This document shows, in pieces, positions 1-12,400 of a DNA stretch of 64,000 nt. The notes under the pieces were generated by a model, which had not been told where the DNA came from, searched no databases, and saw nothing but the letters and a program-made list of their open reading frames with translations. This DNA is from Anas platyrhynchos (lineage: Eukaryota > Chordata > Aves > Anseriformes > Anatidae): positions 26,066,501 through 26,130,500 of the forward strand of contig NC_092593.1 of NCBI RefSeq assembly GCF_047663525.1, given 5' to 3'. The translations under genes and the position numbers were made by a program. Positions within the stretch are counted from its first letter, which is position 1; every line of letters begins with the position of its first letter.

Positions 1-109
1 CTAGGGCTTGCAGGGAAGGCGGATAAACAATTGGCATGTCATTGGTAGTATTGATGCTGATGGTAGCAACATTAGTTCCTGCACTGGATCCCATGTACGG
101 AACCCCATC
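1..109 (-). CDS. Dipeptidase coding exon 5 with catalytic Ser motif (cut by window edge)
   Basis: Begins after the acceptor at 112-110 and runs off the window. It encodes [15 protein letters not shown], containing the nucleophile elbow with Ser124, and then [17 protein letters not shown] with Asp139, the expected second triad residue. Because it is open to position 1, the exon may extend further. Confidence 0.88.
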
Positions 110-3100
110 CTGAAAGACAAAAGCAATGATTAGTATGAGGTAACACAATTGGGAACAACATTTTATAGCATCTTCTATCAGTCTTGGAGACTCAGCAGTC
201 AGATCAGACTTAGTCCTTCTAGCTCATCTCACTGCTAACTTCACAAGTGAAAAGCAGAAAAAGAAGAGCTCACAGTTTGAGGTGGGCAATAGTTCCCAGG
301 TAATAATGGTTGGCAGAGAACTAACTAGGGAATGCCCTGTACTCACAACAGTGTGATCCTCTCACAAGAGGGAAACTTGCAAGGTTGTCATTTCAGACAG
401 ACTTTGCTATTAAGAGATGCGGCTTGCCTATGTTGCAGTTACAGGAAATACCAGAAGTAGCTTTTAACTAGCTTCTAAACAGGGTATTTGGGATCACCCA
501 AAGCTGAGCACCGTGCTGCCTCATTGTGTATTTGTGTATATTAAGATGGCCTACCTGACCTTTATTCTTGGCAGCTGGCCTCTTCAAACTTTCTGTGGCT
601 TGCATAAATTTGTCTGAAGTAATTCACACTTCCACATTACTAGGGAAACACCTTGCTTCTGTTGTCTTCTACTGGTGACCTATCTTTACTGTGCTTTATG
701 AGATTCACTATGCTAGAATGGGCTGCTGACTGGAAGGGCTTGATGGCATTCATATCTCTCAATTTTATGTCAAACAGACACCCAAGTTAATTACAACACT
801 TTCTCATTTACTTGATTGTCTAAAAGGCACATGCAGATTAAATTGTACTGTTGGTTTATTATTAGATAATCTGCAGCTTGAGCATATCTATTAACAAGAT
901 GAAAAGTGAACATAACCTGAAAAACATGGGTTTTGGCCAATGATTAAATCCTTGCACTGCTCCTCATTGGTATTTCAAGTTGAGGGACTTACTTCTAAGG
1001 TATGGCATAGCATTGTACGTCCTAAAGTCTTGCAGTCCCATATCATAGAAACTGCTGTAGGACAGTTTACTGACCCTAGTCTTTTCAGGCTTTCATGACT
1101 AATGACAGCTTTATTAGGCTACAGCTTTCAGTTCACCAGCTTGCAAGAGATGGCTCAATATTTGAAGTACATTAGAAACAAAGACGTAGAATCAACTTGA
1201 ATTTATCTGAACAAATGTTTATGCATGAGATCCTATCATTCAGACTTGGCCTGAGTCATCTAGTTGTTACCTCAAGAACTCTCTTCCTGATCTCCTGTAT
1301 CAGACTGTTGTCATAGAGAGCTTTCAGGAGACGGAATGTGTTGCCACCTCCTGCAGAAAAAGAGTCCAGCTTATTTAATGTGCTTTACCATTGATTTTAA
1401 TTGATGCCATTACAAGCTTGCCAGACTCAATGCTCTGTTCAGGACAGTATCCGGCTTTGAGCAACAAAAAACCCAGAAGCTTCAGAGGAATGCTTGTCTG
1501 GCAGGCCACGGGCTTGTGTCCCAGGTCCTTCTGACAAATGACACTGGCTCTTTGACAGCAGATACTATTCTAATACCCTTGAGTGTGGTGTTAGGACTGT
1601 GCTCAATCTGAGCACAGTAGGCCTGGATCCTCTTAGTCTTGATAAAATGACAATAAAACATCTAGAATCATGTTTTTAATGCTGAAGTACTGTTCAAGTG
1701 AAGAGTTTGAAACTTACTGAAGGAGCAGTTCCATTGATAGGTCTTCCCTACTTCTATTCCCACCACTAAATTTAGGGTCTTACTGTTCCCAAATAAAGTA
1801 CTGTTTTCTGTAGCTGCTTCTAATTGTGAGGTGAGACTTTTTCATGCTTGTCTCTACAGTACCAGCTCTACCAAAGACTAATGCAGCATCTTATATAAGC
1901 CCTCTTCAGAGAGCAAAAAGTAAAACTTACCAATAAATATTGCTTCAGATTTCCTTACAGCTTCCACTGGATCACAGGATTCATGAATGCTGTCCAGCCC
2001 GTAACCTTAAATTAAAAGTTTTTTACCTTTGCTGCTTCAGTTTGGAGGAGGAATATACGTTCAATCCCCCCATCCTATTCTTTGCCCCCCCTTCCCCCCA
2101 AATGTCTCACAATACAACCAGGGAACCTTCAGAGACCTCTACGGGGAAAAACACTATATACCCTATGTTCATGCAGGGCTTCTGTGTGCAGCTGTACCAA
2201 AGCAAATGTTTCCTTTAAAGATACAGATGCTCAGTGTCTAAAAGAGCAGAGCATTTCAGTCAGCATGTGCTGGTTGTGGTACGAAGTCCTGCATAGCAGT
2301 ACCAGCTAGTTAGAAAATGAGGAAAAAGCTGTCACTGCCCAGCGCAGCTATGAGTCTGAACAGGATCTGCCATTGTTGCTCTAGCATTAGTAGTATGAAT
2401 GTTGTATTGGAACATATTTTTTGTAATGGTTAAAATGTTTGGCTTTGACAGATTTGCTCTGCTGTGGTTCACTGAGTATAGTATGTGCCAGGAGCCCCAG
2501 AAGAACATGGACAGTTGATAGCAATCTTTCTGCAAGATAAGGAGCAAAGTGTGATACACCAGGAAGTGAGTATTGATTGTTACTACAGTAACAAGTCCAA
2601 AGTTACCAGGAAGGTTACAGACACAAACTAGGGCTGTTACAGTAGGCCACTCTGGCAAGATCTTTGCTCATAGCAAAGCTCAGTCACTGCTCATCCCACA
2701 AACACCTGCCTGCAGCACGATACAGTAATTGTCTTCTTCACCTAGCAGTAGGTGCACAGCTTGAGCAGAGGCTTAATGTATATGGGAAGAAATATTCCCC
2801 CGTGTCACTAAGGAGGATAAAAATACGCTGCTTTGCATCCGGGTGTACAAGCTTCCTCCCTGAAGTGGTTACAAGTGTTTGCAAGGCGCTTTCTGCCGGA
2901 GGCCTCTGAAATACCCACTTCTAGGTGAAAGTTTGCAAGCAGCTCGCTCCCGGCTGCTCTCGCCCCCTCGCTGACCGGAGCTGAAGCAGGACTCGCCAGA
3001 GCTCCCCTGTCCCCGTCCCCGTCCCCCCGGGGACCCCCCTTACCCAGGCTCTCAAACTTCTCCCTGGCGGTGCGGGCGTAGGCGTCGCGGTCGTGCAGGG

Positions 3101-3312
3101 CGTAGGGCACGAAGAGCACCCGCTTCACCTTCCTGCGGGAAGAGGGCACGGGTTTGCTGGAGCCCCCCAGGGCTCTGCCCCCCCTCCTCGGGTCCCCCCC
3201 CCGGCGCTTACCCCCCGAGGAAGCTCTGGATGTGCTGCTGGCAGTGGCCCAGGTACCCCCCTCCGTGCAGGGTGGAGTTGGAGACCAGCAGCAGGCGCCT
3301 GGGACACCCCAT
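1..3312 (-). CDS. Alpha-aspartyl dipeptidase (peptidase E, family S51), 5' part; five exons, 3' end outside window
   Basis: Predicted cytosolic serine dipeptidase that cleaves dipeptides with N-terminal aspartate. Exons in transcript order are 3312-3212, 3132-3044, 2005-1931, 1350-1271 and 109-1. All junctions are GT-AG and all phases agree, giving 151 codons plus one base, about two thirds of a family protein of roughly 230-240 residues. The start reads [20 protein letters not shown], typical of the vertebrate enzyme, and its ATG has G at -3 and +4. Exon 2 encodes [16 protein letters not shown], exons 3-4 the GGGNTFRLL loop, and exon 5 GSSAGTN with the expected nucleophile Ser124. Asp139 (in TNDMP) lies 15 residues later, the same spacing as Ser120 and Asp135 of E. 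coli PepE. The catalytic His would be past the left edge. The exon 3 acceptor (AAG) is weak. No frameshift or stop is seen. The gene faces CYP20A1 head to head. Confidence 0.9.
1271..1350 (-). CDS. Dipeptidase coding exon 4
   Basis: 80 nt with a strong acceptor (TTTTTCTGCAG) and a GTAACA donor. It encodes [20 protein letters not shown] and then RKRVLE. The GGGNTFRLL loop is a hallmark of peptidase E. The exon ends in phase 0 and joins exon 5 ([13 protein letters not shown]). Confidence 0.88.
1931..2005 (-). CDS. Dipeptidase coding exon 3
   Basis: 75 nt encoding [20 protein letters not shown] followed by AIFI, the segment leading into the conserved GGGNT loop. The donor is a consensus GTAAGT. 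The acceptor is a weaker AAG with an interrupted pyrimidine tract. The exon call rests mainly on phase agreement with both neighbours and on the family-like residues. Confidence 0.82.
3044..3132 (-). CDS. Dipeptidase coding exon 2
   Basis: 89 nt between a CCCGCAG acceptor and a GTAAGG donor. It encodes [19 protein letters not shown] and then REKFESL, the region carrying the second strand of the S51 fold. The exon ends in phase 1, matching exon 3 at 2005. Confidence 0.88.
3212..3312 (-). CDS. Dipeptidase coding exon 1
   Basis: Carries the start codon (3312-3310) and 33 codons plus two bases. The residues form the first beta strand and the [14 protein letters not shown] segment of the S51 fold. 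The donor is GTAAGC at 3211-3206. The following intron is only 79 bp (3133-3211), and exon 2 at 3132 completes the split Gly codon. Confidence 0.88.
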
Positions 3313-3413
3313 CTCTCGCCCTGCCTCAGCCCGGCCCGGCCCGGCCCGCCCCTTCCTGCCCCGTGGTGGGGGCCGGGCCTCGCCCCTGCCCCTGCCCCGG
3401 TCCCGGCCCGGCC
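3313..3413. promoter_or_regulatory. Bidirectional promoter core between dipeptidase and CYP20A1
   Basis: Only 101 bp separate the two divergent start codons, so both 5' UTRs and the transcription start sites must lie here or overlap the opposite gene. The interval is almost entirely G+C, has CCCGG/CCCGCCCC repeats (about 3330-3352) that can act as GC boxes, and shows no TATA box. The surrounding CpG-rich island spans roughly 2940-3620. A YY1-like site lies just inside CYP20A1 exon 1. Shared regulation is inferred from geometry. Confidence 0.75.
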
Positions 3414-3485
3414 ATGCTGGACTTCGCCATCTTCGCCGTCACCTTCCTGCTGGTCCTGGTGGGCGCCGTGCTCTACCTCTACCCG
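3414..3485 (+). CDS. CYP20A1: CYP20A1 exon 1: start codon and membrane anchor
   Basis: 24 codons reading MLDFAIFAVTFLLVLVGAVL then YLYP. Except for Asp3 it is entirely hydrophobic or aromatic, and serves as the signal anchor for the ER or another membrane. The donor GTAATG follows in phase 0. The exon also contains the sequence CGCCATCTT (3425-3433), the YY1 core in reverse. Confidence 0.93.
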
Positions 3486-6400
3486 GTAATGGCGGCGGGG
3501 GCGCGGCACGGCCCCGGGGCAGGCAGCGGGCGGCCGCGGGGCCCGGCCCGGCCCGGCCCCTGCCATCGGCCCGGGACGTGGCGGCTGGGCCGGGCCGTGC
3601 CTGCACCCTGCTGGGCGTCAGCGCCCTGCGGCACCCCGCGTGTAACCAGCCCCCTTGAGCCTCTCTTGGGAAGGCTTCACTGCTCGGAGGACTAGCTCTC
3701 TTGCAGGGAAGCCCGCCTAAAACCTCAGTTCAGAGAGGCTGACGTGTTCCCTTTGCTCTGCAGGCATCTCGGCAAGCATCGGGTATCCCCGGGCTAGCTC
3801 CGACTGACGAGAAGTAAGTGCTTCCAATTTGCACGCTCAGCCTCGGTACTGTGTGTGGCTCGTGCCCAGGTAACCTCCTTGTGTTCCTCAGGGACGGCAA
3901 TCTGCCGGATATCGTTGCTAGCAGAAGTCTGCACGAGTTCCTGGTGAACCTTCATGAGAAATATGGCCCAGTGGTCTCGTTCTGGTTTGGAAGGCGCCTT
4001 GTTGTCAGCATTGGCTCCATTGATCTCTTGAAACAACACATCAACCCCAACCGGATATGTAAGTGCCCTCTGCCTTGTCTTTGAGCTTATTTGTTCCTTC
4101 TGGCCTTGCTGAGCATCGTATGTCAAACAAAGGAAGCTGGGGTTTCGTTCTGAGTAGAAAGAAAATGAACCCTAAGTTGCAGCAGATGTTGTTCAGACAC
4201 ATCCACGGTCCTGCTTACTGGACTTGAATGTCAGCGACCTAGAGTTGCTGCTGTCCAGTGGCTGTCAAAAATTCCTGTGCTTCTGCCTTTTACTTTCTGC
4301 CTAAGGGCAAATATTTGTGGAGAGAGAGCATCACGTTCATTAGTCACTTGAAGCAGCCAGGTGAAGATCCTGTAGCAACTTGAGGTACAATTTAAAAGCA
4401 ACTTGAAGTATGATTGAAGATGGGGAATATTGCTAAATGAAGTCTGAAAAGAGCTCTGATATTCTGTGATAGCTTCCGTGTACGGTTCAATGTGGAGATT
4501 TTTAAAGTGTTATTTCAAGTAGTTCTTTAATTTTCATTTTACTTTGAGTTATAGAGTTTTGAGTCAAACACTAATGGTCTTCTAGCCTTGGAAGTGGTTA
4601 GTGGAACTGGTTGTTGAGTTGACCTGCTTAGTCCTGGGAGAGTGTTTTAATTTCTAGCATAAGCCTCTCAGAGGTTTTGCTTCCGAAGGTGATCACAGAC
4701 AGGAAGTTGACTAGGCTGATGTTTGGGTTTAACCTGCTGTTTTTCCAGTTTTCATCCTCTAGGGTAGATTGAGGTGCTGGTTGCACACCTCTGACCTGAT
4801 AGTGTAGGTTATTTTCAGGCACAGGCAGATATCTCAGCATCACTGTACGCTGGGGTCATGACGGGTAAGCTTCTTGTACGTTTGCATGTCAGACTCAAAA
4901 AAACGCTGATGATCTGGGAAAGGCGTAGGAGTTAACAAAGATCAGCAAGACATAGCGGATAGCAGTGGCACACCAGAAGGTGGAAACACACCCTGAAAAA
5001 TCTGAATGCACTCAAGTGTGCTTGGGGAATATTGAGCAGACACTTTCTCAAAGTTCAGAGAAGTGGTGACAGGCCCTTAAGCAGACAAGTTTTCAGAAAT
5101 GTACTGAATTTGGGAGAGTGTCCAGATACTGGAGGAAAACAAATACAGTACCTGGGCTTAGATGCAGGAAGTTAAGTGACCAGGGCAGCTACAGACTAGT
5201 CTGACCTCATACAGATGCTGAGGGCTAAAAATACTTTTTCAGGAAGGGATAAGTGGGAAATGCAATAAAGTGTGGTCATACCATACTTCTTTGATAATCA
5301 GATTTCCAGAAAAGGAAAGTGATAGAACGGTGTTGCTAGGCTATCAAACCATTAAAAGTCTGATATGCTTCACTAAAAGGTGAAAACATAATCCTAGCGC
5401 TGTTTTTAAGACCAGGACAAAGCACAAATGAAGTCTGTGGAAGTGCTTGGTAGGACAGTATTCTGTTTCTGAGAGATGGTTTGTGGAGGATGGCCTTGTG
5501 GAGTCATTAGTCTCCTGTAGTTGTGGAAAAACAGGTGTTACCCAAACACTACAAGATGAGGGCAACCATCTGCAAAGGGCAGCCTAGTCTCTGAAGTCCC
5601 AAACTCACAACAGTGAGTGTAGCAGTGGCATAGGACTGATGGTTTGTGCTGGGAATGGGGAAGGAAAAAAAATTGAGCCCATCAGTCACCAGCAGTTTTC
5701 TTTCACACACACCAGGAGAACTATGCAATTTCTGCAGATGATGGTGCTAAGCATCCTCTGGCCTCTCCAAATGCCTCTGTATGCCAGATTGCTTTGTTAG
5801 CTTTCCCATCAGTAGGGGATGGTGGCATGAATAGCAGCAGCCACTTCATGGCAAAGTACCATGGAGGAGGAATTGTCAGCAGCAGCTAGAGTCACACAAC
5901 AGCCTGTTCCACGTGCAGAGCCACAGGTACCATCTGCTGTGCCACAAGGCATATGCGTACACTTCTTGTCATTTGAAGTAGGAAACAGGGCAAGCTGTAA
6001 AGCTTTAAAACATTGGAAGGGAAATGGCATGAGAAAAAAAGCATTTAGGAAAGTTTACTGTGTTCTTGCCTCTGGCCTCATTAGCTGCCTTTGTGTTATT
6101 AGCTGGTAAGTCCTCTGAAAGTAGGAATTGTCTCTTGTTGGATGTTTGTCCGGTAGCATAATGAGGCCCTGATCTCTGCTGGGAATGTTAGACTCATCCA
6201 CAGTAGGTTGAGTCATAGGTGTCTAGCCTAGCCTTGATGTTTTCTGATGCCTCAGAGGCTTCTTTCTCCATGTGGGAGAAATAACAGACTGTGATAAATA
6301 GTGAAAGCCTCTTTTGAAACTTTCCCGATTACTACTTCCAAACAGTTCCTTAAAGATTCTGCCAGTTCGTGAGACCAACAGAAAATTGTACAGAAACAGA

Positions 6401-9400
6401 AAAGCATGTAGTAGACCATGCCTTATTGCATGTTTTTGCATTGACTACTAGTGTACTTCAGCAGGTTAATTAAGTAGAGGCCCCTGGTGATGAAACTCAA
6501 AGTTAAAGGTGTAACTGAAGCAAGCTGTGGTTATAGGAGATGGAGGATTTGTGTTTTTGCCTTATTTATACACTGCTGCAAGAGTCTGTGCAAGGAAGAT
6601 GGAAAGCGGTTGGAAGTAGAAAGCATTCTGTAGCTTAATGGGGCACTGCTTTCTGTGAGAGACCTGCAGCTTCTCCGCTGGAGGCAGATCTGGCTGGCTA
6701 AACTCTTGTGAGCTGATAGGGCTTGTGTGCTTAGATGTAGTCGGAGCAGGAGGGTACCCCAGTTGTGAAGAGGCAATCTGCTGGGGGGCTGCAGATCAGG
6801 CAAGAGAGATGGAGGAGAAGGGGAAGGAGTGTACCTACCACTCTTGCTGTTGTGACCAGGTGGTTGTCACACTGGAATGGTGTTTCCTTTACTTGCTTTC
6901 AGCGAATCCCTTCGAGGCAATATTGAAGTCCTTCCTGAGGTACCAGCCCAGCCTGAATGGGGATACAGGAGAGAGCCACCTGAGGAGAAAGCTGTATGAA
7001 AATGGTGTGACCAAGTCCCTTCAAAGTAACTTAGCTCTCATCCAGAAGGTAACTTGCTTTTCTGCAGCAGAGAAGCCCTGTGTGGCTCGCAGGGGAAAGT
7101 TGAATGAGAATGATTACTAGGATAAAGGAGCTGCATTCAAATTTGTGCTGGAACTACAAGCATCTGAGGTGGAGAACAGCCTCTGCCTGTTTGAGCACAG
7201 TGTGAAAATTTGGTTTCTGTTAGCTCCAGTGGGTTTGGGGGAAAGGGTTGGCCTTGTGTCATTTTATGCCAAGGTATCAGATGCAGTTAAAGGTAGCATC
7301 TGATTTCTAGATTTATTTTACAGGACAGGAGGGAGGAGCAAGGAACCAGCTGTTGGAACCACGAACAGGTGGAGAACTGTTGTGTTACCTCAGTCCAGCA
7401 GCCAGAATAAGGTCCATCTTCCCAATAGTGAGCTATTAGTATTAGAAGGTTTAATGTGTTTTCTGCAACAAAGGGAACAAGAGAGATGGACAGAGCTGGC
7501 TTACTTGGGGAAAACCATGGGGTCAGGCAGGATATATGAGACTTAAATGTTGCTGGTTTAAGATAACAATGAAAGGAAACCCTGAAAAGAGAATAGATGA
7601 GTGCCATGGCCTTGAAAGCATGTTCTGCCTTAGCAACTTAGGGTGGGAATGCCTCCAGTTCGGGATATGTTTTGTAAATAGGCTGCTGCTATTACTGCCA
7701 ACTAATGGTTCCTTTCCTCTTTAAGTTGTCAGAAGAGTTGCTAGCCAAATGGCTCTCCCTGCCTGAGGCACAACATGTGCCGCTCTGCCAGCACATGCTG
7801 GGCTTTGCCATGAAGTCAGTTACGCAGACAGCTATGGGCAGCAGCTTTGAAGATGACCGGGAAGTCATCCGATTCCGCAGACACCATGATGCAGTAAGTG
7901 TCATGAAGAGCCAGGAAATTTCCTGTGCCATTTTTCCAAGCCAACAGCAAACAGTTTGCATCTGTGTGCAGTGTAGTAAGGGATAGCACAAGCTACTGCT
8001 GAGACATTAACATTAAACTAACATTAAGGTTAAGAGCTCTTACTCAGTTGTGCCAAACCAAAACAATCAGAAAGATCCTACTGCTAATCCTGCTGTTATT
8101 AGTCTAAGGCCAGATATTTCTAAAGGATGTGTGAGAATCAGGAACCCAGATCCAATGGCAGTTGGGAGGTGTTTGGTACCTATGTCGGTTAAGCTCTCCA
8201 GGGAAAGCCAGTGGAACTTCGCATTTTCAGAGATCTTTTGAAGGCTCTTTGGCATTGTGAAGAAAATTAAAACTGTGGAGATGTCAAGCTATGTCCACAT
8301 CTGGGGACGTTAAATCTGTTGGTGATAGAATGGGAAAGAAGCTATTTCATCTCCTACTCAGGATGCCCATGCTTTTTCCCTTACAGCTTCAATTAGAGTT
8401 TTTTCATTTGAACTCAGCTTCAGCTTTATAAATGTAATAAATGGGATGAGGCATGATGCTCTAAAGAGGAGACCAGATTCATATTCAGAGAATGTCTTTA
8501 TTTGATGTTTTCATTTTGATGAATAGGGAAGAATAAAAGAGCCTCAGCATTCGCCTGTGGTAAGTGATGGTGCTCTTCTCTCTGTCCTTCTTTCAGATCT
8601 GGTCGGAGATTGGGAAAGGTTTCTTGGATGGGTCCCTTGACAAAAACACGACTAGGAAGAAGCTGTATGAAGATGGTAGGTTCCTTCCAAAATCACAGTC
8701 ACTCCCCTGCTCCACTCTGATAAATGCTTAGAGTTAGCTAGCATATGGAAGCACTTAATTTGTCCAGATGTATTGGCTTTTCTGCAGTTGATCACCATGA
8801 CATAAGCTACTGGATGTGTCCTCCATAGATGTGCAGAAGATCAAAAGGAATCATTGTTTTGCAGTTCAGTGACAAGCCTGCCATTGTACAAAAAGTGTAT
8901 AGGACTAGAACTCTGCATCTAGGTCTAGTTCTGAGGTCTTCGTGTGCTTGCTACCTTCCTGTTCTGTGTCCTAGTATCTGCTTTTGACCTCTGTTGGAGG
9001 CAGGCAACTGTGCTAAGTGGAAAAAGATGAGGTCATTTGGTCTGGCTTGTATAATCATTCCTATGATGCACCATTTTATGAATGTACTGCCGCTTCGGAT
9101 TGATTTTTTTTATTCCTCAATTTTCAAGTCTTTTTAGTTGTTCATAGTTAAGACCTCTTAATATTGATTGATAAGATGTTACAGAAAAGTAGCCTGTATC
9201 TAGAACTAAGGATTTGCTTGTAAATCCTTCAGACCCAGTGTTTCCTTCCTCATGTTGCTGATTCTGTGGGTTTAAGAGCCTTAAGTCAGCTACTGCCCCA
9301 CTAAAATGGGCTTCTGCCACAGATACTTGTTCCTGATTTGTATTAAGGATGCAATTTCACAAACTCCGGTTGGTAAGGTTTGGTGTTTAAGCATTGCTGG

Positions 9401-12400
9401 CCTTCCTGTACAGAGAAGAGATGAGAGAGGACAGATAGTTCTAAGATGAAAGGGCTGCATTGGATTTTGGGAAATCAAGTTTCAGATCCAGCTTCTGCTC
9501 CATGTTTCTTGGGTTATCTGAATTAGGTCACTTAAATGAGACATGGACCTAGATGCTGTTGCCTAACTCTCCCCAGTTCCCAGAACAGCCACTAGGAGTT
9601 AGGCACCCAAATATCTTCAGATAAGTAGAACCTTTGTGCCAAAATCCACAGACATTTTAGCCTTTCTCTAGCATTATGTCTATAGAACCCCTAGCAAAAG
9701 GGAGAATATCAGTAGTTGGAGGTGCTGTAGCACTAGTAATTATAACTCAACAGGCAATGCAAGGAGTTATCTGGTTCAAACATTTTATTTTTTTATGAGA
9801 GCTGTTTAAACATGTTATCTGGTGGTTATAGTGTTGAAACTAACTTATTTGACCTTCCTTTACATGATCTCAACTCACAGATTACGTATCTTGATTATAC
9901 CTGTAAGGGCGACTTGTTGTAGGTAGCCTGTGATATTTGGTTCCTACATTTTCAACTAAATTAGAGATACACCTTCCAAACTGACGCTAATGTCCAAACT
10001 GACGCTAATGTGTAACAGAGGCTGCTTCTGTAAGTGAGCCCAGCAGGGACAGCTGGTCTGAAAATCTGCTTGGGGAAATGGATTCACGTCTCTGCAGCTC
10101 TCAATCTGACCAGGTTTTAAAATAACCATTCCTTTTTGCTTCCAAAGCTCTGAAGGAGATGGAATCTACCTTAAGGAAAGTCACAAAGGAACGTCGAGGC
10201 AGATCATTCAACAGGCATGTCTTTATAGACACTTTGCTGCAGGGGAGCCTGAGTGACCAGCAGGTCTGTGCAGCTGTTATGTCATTTGCAAGTAATGGAA
10301 TTCTAGTAGATTGGCAACTCATTACATTGTAGCCTTTGATTAATCTAAGCTTTTGCATCTGGCAGGGGTCAGATTCCTTACTAAAGCAGCATTCTCTCTG
10401 ATTCTTTTTCCATTTCTACAGTGCTTAATTGAATTAGACATCAGTAGCTTTCCTTGTCACTGTTTTCATTGCTATTTTTATAAACCAGAAGTGTGTTAGT
10501 ATTAAGCATGTCTCAAGTGCTATTACAGTAGAAGTTCTGTGGAGAGCTCAGTCTTCTAGATGAATTTCCTGCTCTCTGCACTAAAGGGATTTCATGTGCT
10601 TGAGTGGAGAATGTGCTGCTTCTTTTTAATCTTTGCATCTTACAGACTTCATTCTCTGAACTAGATTTTGTTTCCTAGATTCTGGAAGATACGATGATTT
10701 TCTCCTTGGCAGCATGCACAATTACTGCTAACTGTAAGTATAGATTGCAGGTAACTTTCTATCCCTGGACTCAGTTGCCTAAAACTGAGAATGATGACAT
10801 GAGACTTAATCTAGACTAATAAAAAGTGATGCTCGTCGTTCTGTCTCTCTCGAGCTACAAATGTATAGAAGCAGCTAATTTTATAGCAGACATTCAATAC
10901 AGCCTCACAGCTAGTGAGTTGAAACTGAGGTTTGACAACTTTCCCATTATTTTGGTGAACCTTAGAATTTCTTCCTGTTGGTTTTTGCTCGGACTCAAGT
11001 GATGCTAAATTTGATGAAAGAGCACCAAAAATTGCAAGCCACAAAGATCATGATATAAAATAGGTTCTGATACACAGGAAAGAAATCAGAGCAGAGTGCT
11101 AAAATCTGACTGGCTGCTTTAAATCTATGGAGGATAGGTATGTTCCATATAGGGAACATTTTCCAAGAAGCTACATTGGGATTTAGATTTTTAAAAAAAA
11201 AGCAAATTAAAATACAAACCGGGGCTGTGTAAAATCTCTTATGATACGAGGATGATTTAAACTGAACCCCTGATTATCAGGCCCTCTATCTCAGCCAGTG
11301 GGACTGGAACTCCAAAGAAAAACTCTGAGGTGCTGCTGGGTACATGGAAAGTAAAAATGGCAGCTATGTTAATAACATCCCCAGAGAATATACTCTCCAA
11401 GTACTTCAGGAAGACAGTCTTTTAAAGAAGCTTGACTCCTTAGAGATTGCCAGAAAGTTCTCAGGAATAGACAGTTAGGAATGGTAGAAACATTCCCTTG
11501 TAGCTTTAGAGAAACTGCATCCTACACACTTATTTCTTATGCAAGGCTTCTTTTTTTTTTCTTTGTGCTGTTGAAGATATCTCCTGAGAACCTCACAAAA
11601 TAGATGTGGAGGAGAAAAATGCTGGTCATCCTGGTGTAGAGAGCTATATTGTTCTCTCTCGCTGTCAGGAGCCTGGACATTGGGTGCCTGGCATCACTTG
11701 TTAGAAGTGTGCTGAGGAAACCAGCTAAATAAGGGGGTTTTCCAATGCTGTGGACAAACCAGCCTTTCAGTTGAATGTTTGGTCTAAAAACCCTGGTTTC
11801 CTAGAAGGGAACATCACAGCTGTTAGACATACTGGGAAAGAGAAACTCTTTGACTGATGCTTTGCTGGACTGTGTGGTCCCTTCCCTGGGACTGTGAGAG
11901 TGAATGGGTCAGTCTCCTGCACAACTTTCTAAGCTCCTCATAGCGTTGGAAAGGGAATTTAAGCTTGCAGAGTCTCTTGTTACACAAGAGTTCAACCTCT
12001 ACTTCTCCCTCGGAACAGAGAATCAGTACAACCTGCTGAGAACAGAGGTCACCCTTTTGGGGTCAGAAAAATAACATTGCAAATACAGCAAGTAAGAAAA
12101 CCAAATACAGTTAGTGAAGTTTGAATTTTCTCGATCTAATATTATCTTGGTTTCTTCCACAGTGTGCACCTGGGCAGTGTATTTCCTGGCAACCTCTGAA
12201 GATGTCCAGCAGAATCTCTACAAGGAGGTGGACCGTGTTCTGGGGAAGGGACCAATTACGCATGAGAAAATTGAGCAACTCAGGTGGGTCCCTTGAAAGG
12301 AATTGCAGTGGAAGGTTATCTTGTGAAGTAGGGATAGGGGCTTCATGTGCTGGAGGCTGATGCCCCGTCTACGCTGGGCCAGCAGAAGGCATCCAAAAGC

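Noticed and set aside
2808..3566. 252-codon minus-strand open frame spanning the GC-rich island
   Set aside because: Only 3132-3044 in this frame is real dipeptidase exon sequence. The rest reads across introns, the CYP20A1 promoter and exon 1, kept open by lack of AT-rich stops.
3093..3695. 200-codon plus-strand open frame over the dipeptidase/CYP20A1 island
   Set aside because: It contains the CYP20A1 exon 1 DNA in a different frame and Pro/Gly/Ala-rich low-complexity text; a composition artefact of GC-rich DNA.
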